Positions 22,284 through 22,543 of a stretch of DNA of 22,543 nucleotides are shown here, one piece after another; positions within the stretch are counted from its first letter, which is position 1; each line of letters starts with the position of its first letter. Location: contig JBLHXN010000056.1 of assembly GCA_047630355.1 (NCBI GenBank), positions 1 through 22,543 of the forward strand, read 5' to 3'. The notes under the pieces are model-generated. The model saw only the letters and a program-made list of their open reading frames with translations. It did no database searches and was not told where the DNA came from. The translations under genes were made by a program, and so were the position numbers. The stretch is from JANQUM01 sp047630355 (GTDB taxonomy: Bacteria; Bacteroidota; Bacteroidia; Cytophagales; Spirosomataceae).

Positions 22284-22543
22284 CTAAACGCCTGGCGTTA
22301 CTTCGGTAAAGTCTACTACGTCTCCGCCTGTTGCTTCGGGCTCAACACTTACAAGCGATATTTCAAAAGTAAGGTCGTGTCCGGCAAGTGTATGGTTAGC
22401 ATCTACGGTAACTTCCGATTCGGTAACTTCTCTAATTATTACCGGAATTTCTTGCTGACCGTTGTGCATAGTTAACATTCCGTCAACTTGTAATGGAATA
22501 TTTTCCGGGATTTCTTTCCGGGGCACTTTTACAATCATTTCTT
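22284..22543 (-). CDS. SlyD-like FKBP-type peptidyl-prolyl isomerase, 5' end outside window
   Basis: The gene runs off the right edge, so only its last part is present (about 86 codons; the frame stays open to 22543). The sequence EMIVKVPRKEIPENI is the SlyD-type FKBP boundary between the inserted flap and the end of the catalytic domain. VTVDANHTLAGHDLTFEISL is the closing FKBP signature (usual form VDANHPLAGKDLTF). In SlyD, the insert-in-flap domain confers chaperone activity and the FKBP domain isomerises X-Pro bonds. The C-terminus ends in an acidic GGDVVDFTEVTPGV and lacks the His-rich metal tail of E. coli SlyD. The call rests on the C-terminal half only. Confidence 0.85.
   Translation of the reverse strand, partial: EMIVKVPRKEIPENIPLQVDGMLTMHNGQQEIPVIIREVTESEVTVDANHTLAGHDLTFEISLVSVEPEATGGDVVDFTEVTPGV

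Noticed and set aside
1..22543. CRISPR array, tRNA, rRNA, insertion sequence, prophage or defence genes
   Set aside because: No repeat-spacer pattern, RNA gene signature, transposase, integrase or nuclease/toxin motif was seen on either strand.

Overview
The window comes from a member of the Bacteroidota, most likely the order Cytophagales. The reasons are: the gene order DUF177-rpmF-plsX-fabH-efp-accB-accC, the Bacteroidota form of RNA polymerase omega next to bamD, a type IX secretion (PorU-like) remnant, several upstream TAnnTTTG motifs of the Bacteroidota primary sigma factor, low GC and AT-rich spacers. The genus is not resolved. Almost all of the window is core chromosome; no phage, insertion sequence, CRISPR array, tRNA or rRNA was seen.

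Layout. (1) Positions 1-511: a decayed, unrecognised reading frame with an in-frame TAG, then an AT-rich spacer. (2) 512-2977, plus strand: a GMC-family flavin oxidoreductase with a four-cysteine ferredoxin-like motif, followed by a Tat-signal small subunit of the gluconate 2-dehydrogenase subunit 3 family. This is a two-subunit periplasmic dehydrogenase of the glucoside-3-dehydrogenase/gluconate dehydrogenase type. (3) 2996-3956, minus: a broken remnant that looks like PorU, with head and tail kept, the catalytic core missing and a frameshift. (4) 4024-10348, minus: a large lipid/translation cluster, DUF177, rpmF, plsX, fabH, a beta-barrel gene, efp, accB and accC, ending in a good intrinsic terminator. 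It has a start promoter, a consensus internal promoter before accB, and an unusual 57-nt interrupted palindrome with a -7 box in its loop before plsX. (5) 10468-12806: coaX (plus) converging on nadD and a membrane-anchored helix-hairpin-helix protein (minus). (6) 12930-16283, minus: a 1117-residue secreted fusion of ThuA, sugar-dehydrogenase propeller, PKD, cytochrome c and a carbohydrate-binding-like domain. (7) 16376-17770, minus: bamD then rpoZ. (8) 17811-18925, plus: a SerC-like class V aminotransferase, divergent from bamD. (9) 18928-22157, minus: a tight operon of an isopenicillin-N-synthase-like oxygenase, a GlmU-family protein and holB. (10) 22158-22543: a spacer with repeated/inverted 14-mers and the 3' part of a SlyD-like FKBP prolyl isomerase.

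How it fits together. The central cluster couples the first steps of fatty-acid and phospholipid synthesis (AccB/AccC, FabH, PlsX) to translation (L32, EF-P). CoaX and NadD supply CoA and NAD. BamD is part of outer-membrane protein assembly. Two separate modules oxidise sugars outside the cytoplasm: the GMC/small-subunit pair and the ThuA/propeller/cytochrome fusion. Together they hint at 3-keto-sugar metabolism, but this is inference. No wholly new defence or mobile system was found. The strongest second-look items are the PorU-like remnant, the palindrome before plsX, the cysteine motif in the GMC enzyme, the cysteine-free L32 and the sugar-oxidation pairing.
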